A stretch of 64,000 bases of DNA from Melastoma dodecandrum. Taxonomy: Eukaryota; Streptophyta; Magnoliopsida; Myrtales; Melastomataceae. Position 1 is the stretch's first letter. Every line of letters begins with the position of its first letter. The notes under the pieces were generated by a model. It ran no database searches. It had not been told where the DNA came from and saw only the letters and a list, made by a program, of their open reading frames with translations. The stretch lies in assembly GCA_029817715.1 (NCBI GenBank), contig JARUPY010000534.1, positions 2,916,501-2,980,500 on the forward strand, read 5' to 3'. The position numbers and the translations under genes were made by a program. Of the stretch, positions 28,143-39,161 are shown piece by piece.

Positions 28143-30128
28143 TCATGTACATAAGAAAACCATACCATGTTGACCTCCAAGGTCTGATGAAGTAAGAGCA
28201 AGTCCATCCTCAGCATGCTTGAATTCCTGGAGCTGCTTAAAGTTCATCCAAGGCTTCACCCAGACTTTAGCTTCATAGATCTTCTTTTTCCCAGCATCAA
28301 TGGCTTCAAGGGTAATGTAGTACATCATTCCGGCAACCACCTGCTCTCTAGCCTTCAAGACCCTCCCAAACTCGAGCAGGGAATTCTATAGGAAAGTACC
28401 AGCACCGTGAATTTTCATGTTCCGTAAGCTTCAACATCTCATATTAGGATATGACCGGTGACAAACCAGTGTAGTTACGGTGCAAGGCGCACCCAAGGCG
28501 CAAATCCCCCCAATCGCCCAAGGCGCAAGGCGCGATGCTCAAAGCGCGCCTTAGCGATTAAGGCGCAAATAAAGGAAATATAAATAAATGTTAATTGTTT
28601 TTAAGTGAATTTAGAAGAGTCGGGCAGAGTAATGAACAAACATTATAATTACGTAATAATTATGATGAAAATAAAAATTATATCGATAGAAATATAAAAA
28701 ATCCTTGCGTATCTTTTAATACACTATAAAAAATATATTGTTTTTTTTTATATCAGCGGGATTCGTGGTGGACTTACTTTTTGCGAGCCCTCTCACGAGG
28801 TTCGGAGGCTCTTTTACAAGCCTGCGAACCTCAGGTCCGGCCCCTCTACATCCCATGTGGGCCCGACTTGAGGCCTACTCCCCTGTCGGTCCAATTTCAG
28901 TTAAGGCCCAAAGGCCCAGCAGGTGGGCGGCTCCTGGGCTTTATTAGCCATCACCCAGGAGACCAACCTTAATTTTCCAAGTAGAGTGTGCGTAATGGGA
29001 TTCGAACCAGGGATCATGACAAGGTTCCAAACACCCACCACCCACCTTACGCCACTTGGGAATATAATGGAAATTCTTACGTATTTTTTAATACACCTTG
29101 TAAAAAACATGGTGTTTCGTTCCAATATAATGCTTGTCGTGAAAATATTTTACGAAATAGATTAACAAATTTTTTAAAATTTCTTATTTAATTAATAAAT
29201 TAAATAATTATTTTTTTAAAATTGATTTTAAAAATTAATAATAATTTAAATATCGAATTAAAAGAACCTGTGATAATTTTTGAAACTAAAAATTTCGCAA
29301 GGAAACCTCATGTGTCTGTTGGTTTATATTTTTAATATATTTGTTGTTTCGTTACCCCCTCCCACTCCCAAAAACCCTAATTTCCCTCCCTCTCGGCCTC
29401 CTACCGCATGGCTTATCCGGTGACCAGCCGCCATTTCCTCTTCCGCCTCCTCCGACCACGAACCACTTCCCGATCCATCTCCACCACCGTTCCCCTCTTT
29501 CAGGAGCCCCAGCTTGCTGAACTAACACCGGCCTAATATGGCGCATAGAATGTTTGGCGCCTAAAATGGCGCGCCCGGGAAGGTTTAGGGCGGTCCGGCC
29601 GAGCCTTTAATCACACTGTGACAAACAGAGACCCAACCCAGCAACAGGATAGTTGAGTGACATCAACCCCAACCTAATCCGACATAAACCTCCTAACCAA
29701 TAAACACTCATCGGTATGACTAAAAGTGTACATAAAACCGCATGTATGGATGAAGAAATCGGACGAAATAGAGAAACCGGAAGAAGAGGCATATTTTTCT
29801 AGCAATTCCTTCCATTCCCTCCGCCACCCCCTTTTTATCATCATCCCGAATCCAACTACAGTCACAAAAATTTTGGTCCAATTGGGTAAGATTACGCGAA
29901 ACCCTAAACCCTTCCCAGGGGATCGATCACGACGGAGGAGCAAAACCCTAAATCGAGCAAGACCCCGAATCATGCCCACCCGAAAAGAGGAAGACGCAAA
30001 AAAGAGGGAGGGAGGGAGGGGATGGAAACCTCTTTCTCGTTGTGCTGGTCGACGGCGAAACGGGCGAGGCTCTGTATCTCGGCGGCGTTCTGGTCGCCCC
30101 TGCAGTTGCGAGTGCCTCCTAGCATCAT
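28143..30128 (-). CDS. Phytocystatin (cysteine protease inhibitor), two exons
   Basis: On the minus strand, exon 1 (30128-30030, ATG at 30128) encodes MMLGGTRN...[18 protein letters not shown], and exon 2 starts at 28385 with [19 protein letters not shown]. The join HNEKE|NSLLEF is exactly that of family members (donor gtttcc at 30029, acceptor ctatag ending 28386). Cystatin hallmarks are all present: the N-terminal Gly pair, the plant LARFAV-type signature, the QVVAG loop and the second hairpin KPWMNF. Exon 2 runs to [10 protein letters not shown] donor GTATGG follows at 28165, where related genes have an intron, but no later exon was found; read-through ends at TGA, 28143-28145. Phytocystatins block papain-like proteases in the secretory route, seeds and defence. 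The intron is about 1.64 kb and holds a SINE. The long-form C-terminal domain is missing, so the product would be a short single-domain cystatin. See also the signal-peptide frame at 30128-30208. Confidence 0.82.
28440..28575. repeat. AAGGCGCAAGGCGC-type short repeats
   Basis: Several copies of AAGGCGCA(A) and GCGCCTTAG lie within about 130 bases in the cystatin intron, in both orientations. This kind of sequence is scattered in plant genomes as the remnant of a repeat. I cannot assign the element. Confidence 0.5.
28741..29060 (-). mobile_element. tRNA-derived SINE in the cystatin intron
   Basis: On the minus strand the element begins near 29060 with a pol III promoter: an A-box-like TGGCGTAAGGT (about 29054-29044) and a perfect B box GGTTCGAATCC (29008-28998). 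It ends in an A-tract (about 28750-28741) after CCCGCTGATAT. The length is about 320 bases. Head, body and tail fit a plant SINE. It shares orientation with the host gene. Imperfect direct repeats of about 45 bases flank it (28691-28733 and 29061-29106). Confidence 0.75.
29409..29537 (+). other. Short frame resembling a mitochondrial presequence
   Basis: An ATG opens a 42-codon frame, [18 protein letters not shown]..., rich in Arg, Ser and Thr, without acidic residues in its first thirty, and with an RSIS processing-like site. It ends in TAA within the region antisense to the cystatin intron. It may be a stray first exon of a nuclear mitochondrial-protein gene or chance. No continuation was found. 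Confidence 0.25.
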
Positions 30129-30208
30129 TATCCTCCCGCCTTCACTTCGATCGACGGCGACAAACAGATGATCGCCGCAGCGAACGTGACCGCAAACAAC
30201 TTGTTCAT
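30128..30208 (-). other. Signal-peptide-like frame out of phase with the cystatin frame
   Basis: An ATG at 30208 (minus strand) opens 26 codons beginning MNKLFAVTFAAAIICLSPSI and stopping at TAA (30130-30128), which overlaps the ATGATG of the cystatin frame. A basic start, a hydrophobic core of about 14 residues and a small-residue end are what a secreted phytocystatin should have. A shift of one base in the GGGAGGATAATG region would place it in front of the cystatin frame. It is either a frameshift, an assembly error or an upstream ORF. Confidence 0.55.
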
Positions 30209-30239
30209 CTTCCGAAGACTTCCTCTTACCTGAGCCCAA

Positions 30240-30900
30240 ACTCGTTTCCCCATTTGTACTTATTAATTACCACATCACTCTTATGGGCTGGACACTTCTA
30301 AAGCCCAACGGGCCCATTAGTCATTTTTTTTAAAACATATAACTAAAGCCCACCAAGGATTACTATGAAGATATAATCGAGTAAATATTAGAGATAGTGC
30401 TGAATTAAGTCCAAAACTAATTCAATGAATTAAAGGAAAAAATTTTTATTTATCGAAAAGAAGATTTTTTATTGTAAAAATGGAAACGAATATTTTCCTT
30501 ATAGACTATAATAACTTGATATGAAATGAATGAAATTTCGAATTGTAATATTTGAATTCATCTAATTCGAATTAAAATTTCATTTAATGATTCCAAGCCT
30601 AAATTATATATCTTAAGCACATCATACTCACTTACATTCGAAATCAAAATTGAGTTTAGTGGAGGGTTGATTGTGAGATCTTAGTTTGATGTTAATCAAT
30701 ATTAAAAAATAAACGACGACTTAAATTGCATTTGATGCGATAGTACTATTTCGATAGCACTACTTTTTAACGATTAATCCTCCGGTGCGGCAATCGTATA
30801 CTCAAATCTGCAAGTGTACCAGACTCAAGTGATGCCAAATAGAAATCTAAAAGGAGTAGAGTTTAAGTTGCTTAAACGAAAGCCTAACCTCCACTATATA
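30240..30900. other. AT-rich spacer between cystatin and exonuclease genes
   Basis: The first part is the presumed promoter of the cystatin gene (minus strand) and the rest the downstream flank of the exonuclease gene. Nothing gene-like was seen. Confidence 0.5.
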
Positions 30901-31527
30901 CTATGCGATCTTCATCTCACCTGCAAATGAAGCCGCCCTCAAGACCCTGCCCAGCTCGAACGACACGAAGGCGTCCAGGCACGCGTACTCAACCTGCGCC
31001 TCCGACAGTACCTCCTTATCCCACTCACTATACGATATGACCTTCAGCTTTTCCAGCTCCTTCCCTAGAACTCTCACCGCCAGCCTCTTCAGCCCTGCTT
31101 CCGCCAACGGAGGCTCCCCCAGGCGGGCGACAGCCAGGCCCCGCAGATCCACCATCCTCGACACTTGTAGCCCGTAGTCCTTCGACAGCCTCCTCGCGTC
31201 GTCCCGGACCCCTACCCCGACGAAAGTGTAGTTGCCGTTCTCCAGGAAACGGACCAGGCTAGAGGGGATATAATCCGCCTGGAGTATCTGGAAGATCAGG
31301 CACTGGTGACCGACGCAAAGCTGGAGGGTCGCGACGGGGCTTTGACTGTCCCTGGAGAGGTGGGGTGGGCACCACTCGACGTCGAGGCCGACCACGAGTT
31401 TGCGGAGGCGGTAGCGGTGGATGTACTTGATGGAGGAGATCCAACGGCGGACCATGGAGGGGCGGTCGGTGACCCAGGTGATGACTTCCTCATCGTGGAA
31501 GTTTATGGAGTAAGGGGCGAACATCAT
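30901..31527 (-). CDS. WRN-like 3'-5' exonuclease (DEDDy)
   Basis: An intronless minus-strand frame of 208 residues, from the ATG at 31527. The three exonuclease motifs are visible: Exo I VVGLDVEWCP (Asp and Glu at about 49 and 51), Exo II FVGVGVRDDARRL (Asp at about 110), and Exo III VEYACLDAFVSFELGR with the Tyr and Asp that define the DEDDy subtype. The size matches the small stand-alone plant proteins of the Werner-syndrome-like exonuclease family (At2g36110 group), which consist of the exonuclease domain alone without a RecQ helicase. The family removes nucleotides from 3' ends of DNA or RNA; the substrate of this subgroup is not well known. GC-rich coding sequence in an AT-rich setting. 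All catalytic residues are present and it looks functional. A second ATG follows immediately, so the start is uncertain by one residue. Confidence 0.9.
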   Translation of the reverse strand: MMFAPYSINFHDEEVITWVTDRPSMVRRWISSIKYIHRYRLRKLVVGLDVEWCPPHLSRDSQSPVATLQLCVGHQCLIFQILQADYIPSSLVRFLENGNYTFVGVGVRDDARRLSKDYGLQVSRMVDLRGLAVARLGEPPLAEAGLKRLAVRVLGKELEKLKVISYSEWDKEVLSEAQVEYACLDAFVSFELGRVLRAASFAGEMKIA

Positions 31528-32185
31528 CACATTATGGGGAGAATAGGATTCTGCAGTCCAAATATTATTAAATATTCGATGCTTCGATTGGAAGGAAAGT
31601 CGTCGGGATGGGGATTATTGTAGGCAATTTCTTGATTCTCAAATCACGTATTTTTTTTTCTTTAAAATTCAGTTATAAATTAGATTTAGTGAGGGGGAAA
31701 ATATCATGGGCATGAGAAAAATAGATTTGGTACACAATGTTTTCTTCTGTCACAAAATTATATTAAAATACATATTTTTGTACTTTATCCTGGTAATATT
31801 TTCAAAGTTAGAAATTTTATGACTTGATGGCTAACTCGACCCGCTATTCCAAATTTCGAATTTTTATGATGATCTAACTTATTCGTTCGTCGTTGTTTTA
31901 CTAAGTGAATGTACAGACAAAACCTTTTACAGGTTCTATAAAAAAATGCATGACAAAACATATTGCTAATCTTTAGGTAGCATAAATTCAAACTAGTAGA
32001 TCAAACAAATTTGAAGATATTTACATCCCAAATTCCTGGTGATGTGAATTTGGTCAAATGACCAAAGTATAGTATACTAAGACAGACTTTATGATACAGT
32101 GTCGAACAGTCCCCACGAGTGCAAACCCTCTCGTCTTGAGTTTTGTTCCGTGAAAATAAGGTCTTTAATTTCAAAATATATTGAC
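31528..32185. other. Upstream region of the exonuclease gene, otherwise empty
   Basis: AT-rich spacer holding the presumed exonuclease promoter. No coding or RNA gene was recognised. Confidence 0.5.
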
Positions 32186-32189
32186 TAAA

Positions 32190-32365
32190 AGACTGATTTC
32201 CAAATTTAAAATAGAGAAGTGGCCTTAGAAAGACTTACTTTCAAATTTAAAATAGAAAAGTCGGCCTTTGAAAGAACGAAGGCTGACTTCCCTATTTTAA
32301 ATTTGGAAGTCGGCCTTTCTGATTTTCTTAAGGTCCAAAATCGGCCTTACAAAGGCGATTTCAGA
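32190..32365. repeat. Second block of AAGTCGGCC/GGCCGACTT hairpin repeats
   Basis: Contains AAGTCGGCCTTT at about 32259-32270 and 32311-32322, the decayed inverted partner GGCTGACTT near 32281, and a pair of inverted A/T arms (CCAAATTTAAAATAG at about 32200 and CTATTTTAAATTTGG at about 32294). It is related to the cluster at 3880-4272. It lies just beyond the 3' end of the PQBP1-like gene. Confidence 0.65.
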
Positions 32366-32560
32366 ATATTAGTCAACAAATTTTGAAACTAAGTGACGAA
32401 CAAAACTCAACCCTCTCTCGCGAAACTGTCGACCTTTTCAAGCTTTGTTCCACCCTATCTTATGGCAGCCGCGAACGACCTCCGCTGCTCTTTCTGCTCT
32501 CCCAGCATTGTCCGCAGTTCAGGCCTTTCACTTTACAAGCCATAGAAGATGCCCGTATAT

Positions 32561-35500
32561 CTAGTCGGCATCACCAAGGCCATCACTTCCGTCGCCTCTC
32601 TTTGTGATGGGGGCATAGCGAGAACTTGGTTTCTTGCTCTGGGAAGCTACCTCGGCATTTTTCCTCAGAACAGCACCGGGGGATGGATACGGACGTTGTT
32701 GGAACAGAGGTCCCTTAAACCAAGGAAAAAACGGATAAGCAATCTCTTAATGATGTTATTACCTTATAAACGATTTCTGTCCAAAATCAATCTGAAGAGA
32801 GAATAAATTCAAGTATTGAAATATTGAACATAGTTGGGGCTAACTCTATATACAAAAGGCACCAATATCACCTCATGGCATTTTCCGGGACAGTTTTAAC
32901 ATATTCTCAAAGACACAAGATAAACTATTAGAACAGAAACCAAAAGAAAATAACACGAAAATAACTTTGCAGTACCGTGGCAGTTGTGTCAGCCGCTCGT
33001 GGCTGTACACCTTTCAGGCCGACGACCCTGCATTATAAAATCAAGGTATAGCCAACAATCAGCACTCATAAAGATTTGGTACCTTGAGATCAGTTGAAAC
33101 ATCATTTATGAAGCAATATATGTGCAAACACCTGTTTGTGCGTGATGAAGACGTGAAATATCCTCAGGTGAATATTATACAGAATGGGAGAAAGAAAACA
33201 TCCAGAGTAACGAAAATGTTTTGAACTAATTGCAGTCTAATATTGAGCATACCAGCCTCCACGGGGAGCATCTGAATAAGAACTAGGGTCCATAGGGTCC
33301 AACTCGTCGTCCTTAGAATATGTGCGCTTCCTGCTGTCCTTTTTGTTCTTGGTTCCTGTAGGTGGTTTTCCACCAGACCTGGATATTCCAGAAGTACATG
33401 AATCCAGGAGGTAAAAGTTACAATAACCAACAATTAGAGTGAAAATAGTGCCAGCAGTATTAGAGGCCACTCGAGTTCGTTTTGTTTATCATTTCAGAAA
33501 GAACAGCCATGCCTTTGACAGCTTCCTGAACACCCCCAAAATTAGCCACACACACCAATCAATTTTGGCCAGGATGTGCGCTCTAGACGAAATCAAAGCT
33601 GCCCTATTTTACCTCCACCCTACGAAAGCACCAGGATCGGATGGCCTCAACCCAATCTTCTTTCAGGAATTTTGGGAGACCACCAAATTTTCACTACAGC
33701 AAATCTAAATAGATACTATGTTTACATATGGATCCCTACGCAACTTTTTCTGAAGAATTTGCCATGTAGGATTAGGAATAGGGTTATATACATTCTCATT
33801 ATGCGAAGGGGGCTCCACGAACGGAATTTGTATTATATAGGACTCTTTTTCAACCAAAAGGGTCCCACAAGGAATCAGGGACTCAACCACTGTACTAGTC
33901 CCCAAGACAGCCAGCTCAGAAACTATGGATCAGCCTAGGCCAATCTCCCTCTGCAAGAGAATCTACAAGATCATCACTAAGAACCTAGTGTGCCGACTAA
34001 GACCAATTGTCAAAGATCTCGTTGCCCCTTATCAATCCGGCTTCATCCGTGGACATCGTACGGCTGATAACTATATAGAAAACACATTCCTACTCAACCA
34101 AACAAGGAGCAAAAGATGAAGGACTCCGGGGAAGTCACCTGGGACTGCCTACCAATACCCTAACAGATGAAGGACTTCAAACCAGTCACAGCATGGCTCA
34201 AGACCAACTCATCCTACCACAGTTAGAGGCATCGGGAAATATAGACCTTTTCTCAAACCAGGAATATATCCTACCTTAGGCGAAAGGGGAATCACGTGGA
34301 GGACAAACTGGCAAGGATGTCAGGAGGAAAATTTTTCTAACTTTGGTTTCCCTCCTGATTCAGTCATTGACCTTTTGCATAGGGACATTCCATGTTTGGA
34401 ATAGACCCTAATGTTTGTATTTTGACTTAACTAAGCTTTTGAAGTCCCATTTCAACCAGAAAAAAAGTAGAACTATTATCTACTTCCCATTCATTCCCTG
34501 TATAAAACAATTCAAAGAAAAGGATGAAGAGACATCAACGGTGGCATACACTGCTACTAATTGACAGCACGGATGAAGCCGGATTGATAAGGGGCTAATT
34601 GATAGACATCAACGGTGGCATACACTGCAAACACATCAGAAATTCAGAATGTCTTCTCCTTAAAAGCTGAAGGGTTTAGGGACCTTCCATGGGGACATGA
34701 AGAGGACCTAAGTAATAGTTTTATCAAATTTTATCATTTATCTCATTCATTCCTCTTTTGATAAAAATACTGCTAAAGGATCTTCTTCAGTTAACTTCTT
34801 TGCTACAAGTGGGAACCAATCCCAAAACTATGGCAGAAAAGGAGGACAGCACGTGCATGCTGATCATTGCTCTATTTTTGTCACATTTCAGCTGCTACTA
34901 ATTGACAGCACATAATTGCTAGCCTGACTCAATAATGAAACAAACCTCTGCTTGAAATTATTTCTCTCCAAATCTGCCCCTCCCTTCGAATCAGTGTTCA
35001 TCTGCTGAAGGTCTCCTGTGTTCCACGACAAATACTGGCACTGAGGAAGACCAAGAACTCTGCATGATTATTTTAAAAGTTAGAGAGAGACAGACATGAA
35101 CAGAGAGAGGAAGGGGAGAGGAAGTACTATCAGTAATTTTAACAGATAACTTCCTCAAATGTACAGAGTTTACACACCTAATAAATGTGAAATGGTAGAT
35201 AAGTTATCTTTTCAATGTCTTAACAGAATAGGTAAATTAGTTTAAAAATCGTTCCCTTTATTGCCCAATGATAACAGGACAATCCTGCTAAAGCGATTCA
35301 ACAAAAGTCCAGGGGTCTAAACAGAACATTTCAGATTCTTTGAGCACCCTTAAACGAACAACACACTGGATATTTCAACCATGCCAATAGGGATATGCCA
35401 CAATGCACAGATGAAGGGTCGCAATTCTCTTTGACTCTGTGGAACAAGAGTCTTTCCATGCAACACCATTTTAAAGTTAATCGTTCATTTCTAAACGCAA

Positions 35501-38500
35501 TGGAGTCAATGATTGTAATAATAAGGAATGTATAGTGCCCATGAAATATAAATCATCTTACTGAGTACAGTGCTTGCAGTAGCCCCATGTCTGAACAAGA
35601 CCTAATCCCCAGCCACCACAACCCAAGCATCTCGGAAAATTTAATGAATTATTTCCATTGTCCACATTAGCAGCACTGTTGGAAAAGAGGCTTGTATCAT
35701 TTTCAACAGTAACTTTCTGGGAAGATCCAGGCTGCTCCCACTGTGACACGTGAGTTACCGTATTGTAGTAGTATTTATGACCTGCAATGATGCAGGAATG
35801 AAGGGGCATAACTCAGTGTGGGACCATGCGGTCTTATGTAGACCGATTATTTGTCAATTATCAGATCTACACCATTCCTCTCCGCAAAAAACCAGTGCTT
35901 AATACCACTCCTAGCATGAAGCCAGTAATTGTGTAAACCGATTTTTTTATTATCTCCAAGCCAAGTCACTGGATAAAGCTACAACCAAAATCAAACAAAG
36001 TAGGCTTATCCAATCAAAGGAAAAGAATGTTAATGAGATGGAAAAGAATACAAGAGATGTCAAGCCAGCAAACCAAAGGAACTGAAGGCAGGTGCCAAAT
36101 TTATGCACTCAGAGAAGGAAGAGACACAATTAGTAATACAAGTATATAATATAGGACGTAGAAAGGAAAGCATTACGCAAAACCAATGTGACCAGTTCTT
36201 TGAACTATGTAGCTGTTCAAAATAAAGTATATCACAACCCACCCATAAGTGTGGGGAGAACTAAGAAATCATTACCACCATAGTGTCTGCAGAAGTAACG
36301 TGCTAGCATCTCTAGCAATAGCATGTACAATTACCTGAACTTTCATCTAATGCTGCAATCCAGTGTTCAGGTAGAGAAACCGAAGAATTTGGCATCTGGC
36401 TTGAGGATGTCTGTATGGGAATTTCCCACTGACTTGTACCCATGATTTCATTGTAGTAATATGTGGAACCAGTTGCCGGATCTTTAGTTTCCACCTAAAA
36501 GAATTCGCTAAAATCAGCCCATGCCTCTACGCAAAAATGAAATTCTGGGAAATTAGCATTTTATAATTTTTTTCTTTTTCTAAAATACTTTTGTTCAAAA
36601 GAAGAAGTGCTTTTACTTCCCACTATAAGAACTATTTCCCAGGGTATACTATAAAAGCAATGACACTAACCATTCCATAACCACTTCATCTCTAGTTAGG
36701 CATCAAGAATATAACTGCAGGACTCAGTTGAGAATTATATTCATAGCAATTACTCTTTTAGTTTTAAACTAAATTGATGATCAGGGACAGGGTAGTTATT
36801 TGGTATTACCACAAACATTTTTTCAGGCTTCATTTCACTAAATTCTCTCTCTAAGACAGGTGTGGACAAGCTTTATGAGAAATGTTCCCTTCATGAATAA
36901 TGAAAAGTTCCTATCACACAGTAATTCCAGCTTTGATCACAATCTTCTGCTGAAAGATTTCCTACTTACGGCCATGAAGCAGATGAGTAAATTAGCATGC
37001 AGGGATTGACAATTAAAGTGGATAAAAAAACTATAAATTCTCGCTCATTAGGTTTTCATAGAGACCTAGAAAAGATGTGTCGGCCGTTGTTAGTCAAAAT
37101 AAAGATCAAGAAAAAAACACTTCATCACTAGATGCAGGCATCTACTACTGGAAGACGAATATAATAATAGATAAGGTCAAGTTATACACACCCAGCCAGG
37201 AGGAAGCTTTCCCAGGGTAGATGAATGTGGCTCCGGCTTCTACAAGTACAGAGGGAAGAGGAAGAATAGGTAAGAAATAACTAAATAAATAAGCCATAAA
37301 TAGCTGGCCATCTTCTATATAGAGAACAGAAAAACCCTAAGTATAGTTTAGCACAAATTATTTCAACTACACCAAAAAGAAACTCAGAGGGCGTCATGAA
37401 TACTGAAGATGGAAAAGGTTACAACGAAAAAATTTTATTCACAGAAAGATCAAATCAACAATGGCCCACAACCTACTTTTGCAGACTCAGCCGGACCTCC
37501 ATGAGTCTTATTATCCTTCAATATACCTCGTGCTCTCAATTTCTCTCTCAGATATTCAGGTAAGTCTCTAGCAGCAGGTTTGTTTTGAGACTCTCCATCA
37601 AGATCTGATTCTTTCTGATTATCATAATTCACAGCACCTGGATACAGATGTAACTGGAAGTGTTACCGACTTGTTTAAGCAGAAAACTAGAAGGGCAAGA
37701 GATTACCCAAATCTCACATGGCATTGCAGATTCAGGTTTTGGAGCGACATGATAAGCACCTCCACCTGGTACTCCATATCCATTCCCGATATCTACATTA
37801 CCTGAATGGAGTTGAAAAAAAAGTACTTCAATGGAACTAAAGATTGGTCCATATAGGAGAACACTTAAATGGTGTTTCCAATTTCATGCAAACCAAGCCC
37901 TTCCACCACACCTAGTGTGGTATCGCTGAGAATTCCCCAAATCCTTGCATGCAAAAGGAGGAACAAGCTGGGCTAAATTTTCAAAATTGGGCCTAAAGGA
38001 AACATTAAATTCAGACACTGCAATCTTCCTTTTCCTTTCATCCAAATTTTTGTTAGAACTTATCAAGAAATCAGATGAACTGTGCCAAAAAAAACACATG
38101 CAGTTTCCATTCCATCTAAGAAACTATCACAAAAATCAGCCTAAATCAATGGCACACCATAAATCTACCATTCTCAGGAGTAGCAGCCTTTCCACGTTTT
38201 ACGGCCATCTCAGCACGATGTTCAGTTGCCATCCTCAACAAATGCTCCTACACACAGCTCAACAACACAAAAGGAAAAGGTTTGTTAAGAAGACATATGC
38301 ATCATACGGCACACAGAAAGCTATTGCAGAGCATGTTCATGGTGTGCAGAGGAAATTTTCAAAATAAGAACAGAGACGTATTGTAACACACTTTGAGAGC
38401 ATTGGGGTCACGCCTCGCAGTGAAAAAATCCTGTTCTTCAGATGAATGTTCACTTTCCGGCCTTGACTCTCTAAAATAATCAAGTAAATGGTTAGCTGCA

Positions 38501-39161
38501 ATTATAAATGCCAACACATATGAGGAAAATTGCTTTCATCTCTTCTAATACCAACCTTTGAGTTCGTATAACACTTTGAGTAGCAAGTTCCTGCAAAATA
38601 AGATCGTAGTTGTAATGATGAGAAATAGGGTGAGAAAAAAGAAATCAGAACAACATGAGAAGGAGAAAGGAAATCATATAAATATACTTGTTCGCGCAAC
38701 ACTGCATCTTGAGCTGCAGCTTCAACATCTCGATCGTTTCCCGTGCTTCCGACTTGGAGAGGTGGGGCACATGCATTTTCTGACAATTGATCGATCTCGT
38801 GATTTTTCTCAATGTATGAACCGACTGGTTCAGGCTGATCGGTTTGGAAGGCATCCCTTAAGTTCTGTGGTGGATTAATGGCCTGCCCTGTTGAATGAGG
38901 GTTTGGAACAGGATGAGTGAGCTGAGGCGGCCCACCGGGATGCATATAAAAGTTATGGGTAGCCACATTTGGATTGTGATATGGATTCGAAAAGTGTAAA
39001 TGCTGGTTTCCAGATCCACCAAACTCATACTGATGGCCAAAAGGGTTTCCGAGAGCATGGGGATGAGGCACCATAGGATGTACGGACTGGGCTTGGTTAG
39101 ATGGATATTGAGGATATGATTGAACTCCAGGAGGAGGAGGCTGATCATGAATATTATTCAT
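32561..39161 (-). CDS. PQBP1: Plant PQBP1 homologue, WW-domain splicing factor, 13 exons
   Basis: Minus-strand exons joined with GT-AG introns: 39161-38688, 38590-38556, 38470-38392, 38247-38169, 37801-37718, 37637-37477, 37239-37192, 36494-36335, 35781-35562, 35059-34946, 33378-33253, 33027-32976 and 32713-32561. They total 1785 bases, 594 residues and a stop, all in phase. The N-terminal 150 residues are Pro/His/Asn-rich and probably disordered. Two WW domains follow: [20 protein letters not shown] to QWEIP (about 316-346) and LPEHW to HVSQWEQP (about 361-391), each with the Trp pair and Tyr triplet. A CLGC...CKHC Cys pair array (about 425-450) could bind zinc. The C-terminus has [39 protein letters not shown] and [15 protein letters not shown], the last being the PQBP1 motif that binds the spliceosomal U5-15kD protein. 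The likely role is nuclear pre-mRNA splicing (At2g41020 type). Intron 10 carries a LINE fragment. The gene looks intact. Confidence 0.92.
33460..34115 (+). mobile_element. LINE reverse transcriptase fragment inside a PQBP1 intron
   Basis: Plus-strand frames show LINE RT motifs in order but in shifted frames: [20 protein letters not shown] and FFQEFW (about 33590-33680), then [20 protein letters not shown] and [17 protein letters not shown] (about 33930-34080). These are the N-terminal RT blocks of plant L1 elements. The catalytic YADD block is missing and frames are broken, so it is a dead fragment. It lies in the roughly 1.57 kb intron between PQBP1 exons 10 and 11, antisense to the host gene. 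Confidence 0.85.
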
